From NCBI GenBank assembly GCA_003165495.1, contig PMMB01000273.1, positions 50,588 through 57,892 on the forward strand: DNA of 7,305 bases. Reading direction: 5' to 3'. The notes under the pieces were generated by a model, which searched no databases, was not told where the DNA came from, and worked only from the letters and a program-made list of their open reading frames with translations. Source of the stretch: Gammaproteobacteria bacterium. Lineage in GTDB: Bacteria > Pseudomonadota > Gammaproteobacteria > Steroidobacterales > Steroidobacteraceae. Both the position numbers and the translations under genes were made by a program. Shown here piece after piece: positions 5,837-7,305 of the stretch (its first letter is position 1; each line of letters opens with the position of its first letter).

Positions 5837-6115
5837 GTGGATGCGAAGATGATTGAGGGGGTGGGCGAGCAGCTTGTTGCGCTCGTGAAACATCAGCTTG
5901 GGGCTAAAGCGGCCCTCCCTCACCCATTTCCGGTTGACCAGCAGCTAAGCGATCTCGGCGTCACTTCGCTGAAGATGGTGAATCTGATGGTGGCCGTTGA
6001 ACTCGAGTTTGATATCGCCATTCCGCAGTCTGATATTACACCACAGAATTTCCATTCGGTGGCGGCGATCAAGGCTCTGGTGGTGGGTACGCTCTCGAAG
6101 CGCAAGTCCGTCTAG
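5837..6115 (+). CDS. Acyl carrier protein, likely partner of the aminoacyl ligase
   Basis: This 92-aa stand-alone carrier protein has the phosphopantetheine attachment Ser44 in DLGVTSLKMVNLMVAVE. The classical DSL is TSL here, with Thr43 replacing Asp. Helix I covers about residues 5-21, helix II follows Ser44, and FDIAIPQSDITPQNFHSVAAIKALV gives the helix III/IV region typical of ACPs. The start is GTG at 5837 with a strong AAGGAG. It is transcribed away from the ligase operon, and its stop lies 11 nt from the stop of the convergent decarboxylase gene. Family precedent places such carriers next to atypical-SerRS-like ligases, whose amino acid they accept on the Ppant thiol. A general fatty-acid ACP is unlikely: no fatty-acid synthesis genes are nearby and the recognition motif is divergent. 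A phosphopantetheinyl transferase must come from elsewhere in the genome. The ACP fold is confident; the pairing is inferred from position. Confidence 0.9.
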   Translation: MDAKMIEGVGEQLVALVKHQLGAKAALPHPFPVDQQLSDLGVTSLKMVNLMVAVELEFDIAIPQSDITPQNFHSVAAIKALVVGTLSKRKSV

Positions 6116-6126
6116 ACTTAGGTTGC

Positions 6127-7305
6127 CTAGACTCGCTCATTGAGCACGGCGATCAGGATGTTCACGTCCTCCATGGTCGTTTCGCCATGAGTGACGCAGA
6201 TCCGGACTACATCGCGGCCCTCGACCGTGGTGGGTGCGACCCACGCCCGGCCGGAGGCCACCACGCGGCGCACCAGCTCCCGTACGTCCCCCAGTTCGGC
6301 CGGCGGCACTGCGTCGAGCACCGCCAGCGCGGAATCGTTGGCGATCGTCCACCCCAGGCGGACCAGTCGTTCCTTAACTAGATCCACGACCTTGACGCTG
6401 CGCTCCACATGCGCGCCAAGGCCCTCCCAGCCGGCGGTGGCCAACGCGAGAAACAAACGCAATCCCAAGAAACGGCGCGACCATTGCACGCTGTTGAGAT
6501 AGGGATCGACGTCCGAGACGCTTGACGGCATGAAGCTCGTCGAGGCGTGAAACGCTTCGGACAGCAGATGTCCGTGGCGCGTGATGAAGATGGCGCAGCC
6601 CATGGTGGTTGCAAACCATTTGTGGGCATCGATGGTGATCGAATCGGCGCGTTCGATTCCAGCGAGCACCTTGCGCAATCGATTCGACGCCAGCGCCGCG
6701 CCGCCCCAGGCGGCATCGATGTGGTACCAAAGATGTTCATGCTGCGCGATGTCGGCGCAGGCGTGCAATGGGTCGATCATGCCGGCGCCGGTTGTGCCGG
6801 CAGTGGCCACCACCATCACGGGCACCGCGCCGTTGGCGTGGTCCTCGGCAATAGCGCGCACCAGCGCCTGCGGATCCATGCGGCCCCGGCCATCGGTATC
6901 GACCAGACGCAGCGCCGCACGGCCGACTCCTGCCTGATGCGCGGCTTTCAGCCACGCAATGTGACAGTCGCGCGACGCATAAAACTTTACCGGACCCGCA
7001 AAGGCGCGCGCACCGTCGCTGGCGAACCCTGGATGAGCGCCAGTCAGGGCGCAGAGCAGGGCGGTGTAATTCGACTCGGAGCCACCGGTGGCAAAATGCC
7101 CGGTCGCCTCGCCACCGAACGCCGCGCGCTGCGCGATGGCGCGGATCACATGCCTTTCCAGTTCCACCGGCACGGGAGAGGAGGCCGAACTCGCCAACTG
7201 CGGATTGAACAGGCTGGCGATGCGATCGGCGCACTGCGACGGAAAGTTGGGACCGGGATTGAACAGCCCGAAATAGCGTGGGTTCGCCATTTGGACGATG
7301 CCATG
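6127..7305 (-). CDS. Group II PLP-dependent amino acid decarboxylase, N-terminus cut by window edge
   Basis: This fold-type I PLP enzyme belongs to the aromatic-amino-acid/glutamate decarboxylase group, which removes the alpha-carboxyl of an amino acid to give an amine. Counting from the internal Met at 7290, the motifs are FATGGSESNY (66-75), the PLP-stacking His110 in SRDCHIAWLKAA, TAGTTGAG (163-170), the pyridine-nitrogen-binding Asp192 in YHIDAAWGG, and the Schiff-base Lys224 in IDAHKWF. SVQWSRRFLGLRLF (267-280) is the usual downstream block. The frame is open to the right edge (HGIVQ precedes Met), and the PRYFGLFNP block normally lies some 80-100 residues into these proteins, so 7290 is not the true start. 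Residues naming the substrate are not evident. Its stop lies 11 nt from the end of the carrier gene, tail to tail. It may supply or process an amino acid or amine for the carrier pathway, but it could belong to genes further right. Confidence 0.94.
   Translation of the reverse strand, partial: HGIVQMANPRYFGLFNPGPNFPSQCADRIASLFNPQLASSASSPVPVELERHVIRAIAQRAAFGGEATGHFATGGSESNYTALLCALTGAHPGFASDGARAFAGPVKFYASRDCHIAWLKAAHQAGVGRAALRLVDTDGRGRMDPQALVRAIAEDHANGAVPVMVVATAGTTGAGMIDPLHACADIAQHEHLWYHIDAAWGGAALASNRLRKVLAGIERADSITIDAHKWFATTMGCAIFITRHGHLLSEAFHASTSFMPSSVSDVDPYLNSVQWSRRFLGLRLFLALATAGWEGLGAHVERSVKVVDLVKERLVRLGWTIANDSALAVLDAVPPAELGDVRELVRRVVASGRAWVAPTTVEGRDVVRICVTHGETTMEDVNILIAVLNERV

Noticed and set aside
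6111..6131. Short inverted repeats (TCTAG/CTAGA and TAGG/CCTA) between the carrier and decarboxylase stops
   Set aside because: The stems are 4-5 bp, overlap the stop codons and lack T-runs; too weak for a bidirectional terminator.
7288..7290. ATG at 7290 as the decarboxylase start
   Set aside because: The frame stays open to the window edge and the protein would lack the N-terminal 80-100 residues usual in this family, so the true start lies outside.

Overview
The window is G+C-rich, tightly packed bacterial DNA with GTG starts and Shine-Dalgarno (SD) sites, most like a proteobacterial chromosome. The protein families (FGGY glycerol kinase, an atypical-SerRS-like amino acid:carrier protein ligase, an acyl-CoA-dehydrogenase-fold protein) suit a Bradyrhizobium-like or related proteobacterium, but the sequence alone does not fix the genus. 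I see no RNA genes, insertion sequences, CRISPR arrays or phage genes.

Layout from left to right. Positions 1-1257 (minus) hold most of a glycerol kinase gene whose C-terminus lies off the left edge. Positions 1258-1431 are an intergenic gap with an AT-rich stretch and a perfect 12-bp palindrome. Positions 1432-5588 (minus) are a compact five-gene operon, in transcription order: acyl-CoA-dehydrogenase-like flavoprotein, amino acid:[carrier protein] ligase (a class II aaRS catalytic domain without a tRNA-binding part), HSL-family alpha/beta hydrolase, SnoaL/NTF2-like small protein, and a Nudix hydrolase. Gaps are about 20 nt or less. Positions 5589-5836 form a divergent regulatory region with a convincing sigma70-like promoter for the operon. 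Positions 5837-6115 (plus) encode a 92-aa acyl carrier protein. Positions 6127-7305 (minus) encode a group II PLP-dependent decarboxylase that meets the carrier gene tail to tail and runs off the right edge.

The centre of interest is the ligase plus carrier protein pair. In the known family (homologues studied in Bradyrhizobium and Agrobacterium), such ligases activate a small amino acid with ATP and attach it to the phosphopantetheine arm of a nearby carrier protein rather than to tRNA. Here the first gene of the ligase operon is an acyl-CoA-dehydrogenase-fold enzyme. The simplest reading is a small tailoring pathway: an amino acid is loaded on the carrier as a thioester, oxidised by the flavoprotein (as PltE/RedW-type enzymes do to prolyl-carrier protein), and then released or modified by the hydrolase and SnoaL-like protein. 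The decarboxylase may add an amine-forming step. The substrate and end product cannot be read from the sequence.
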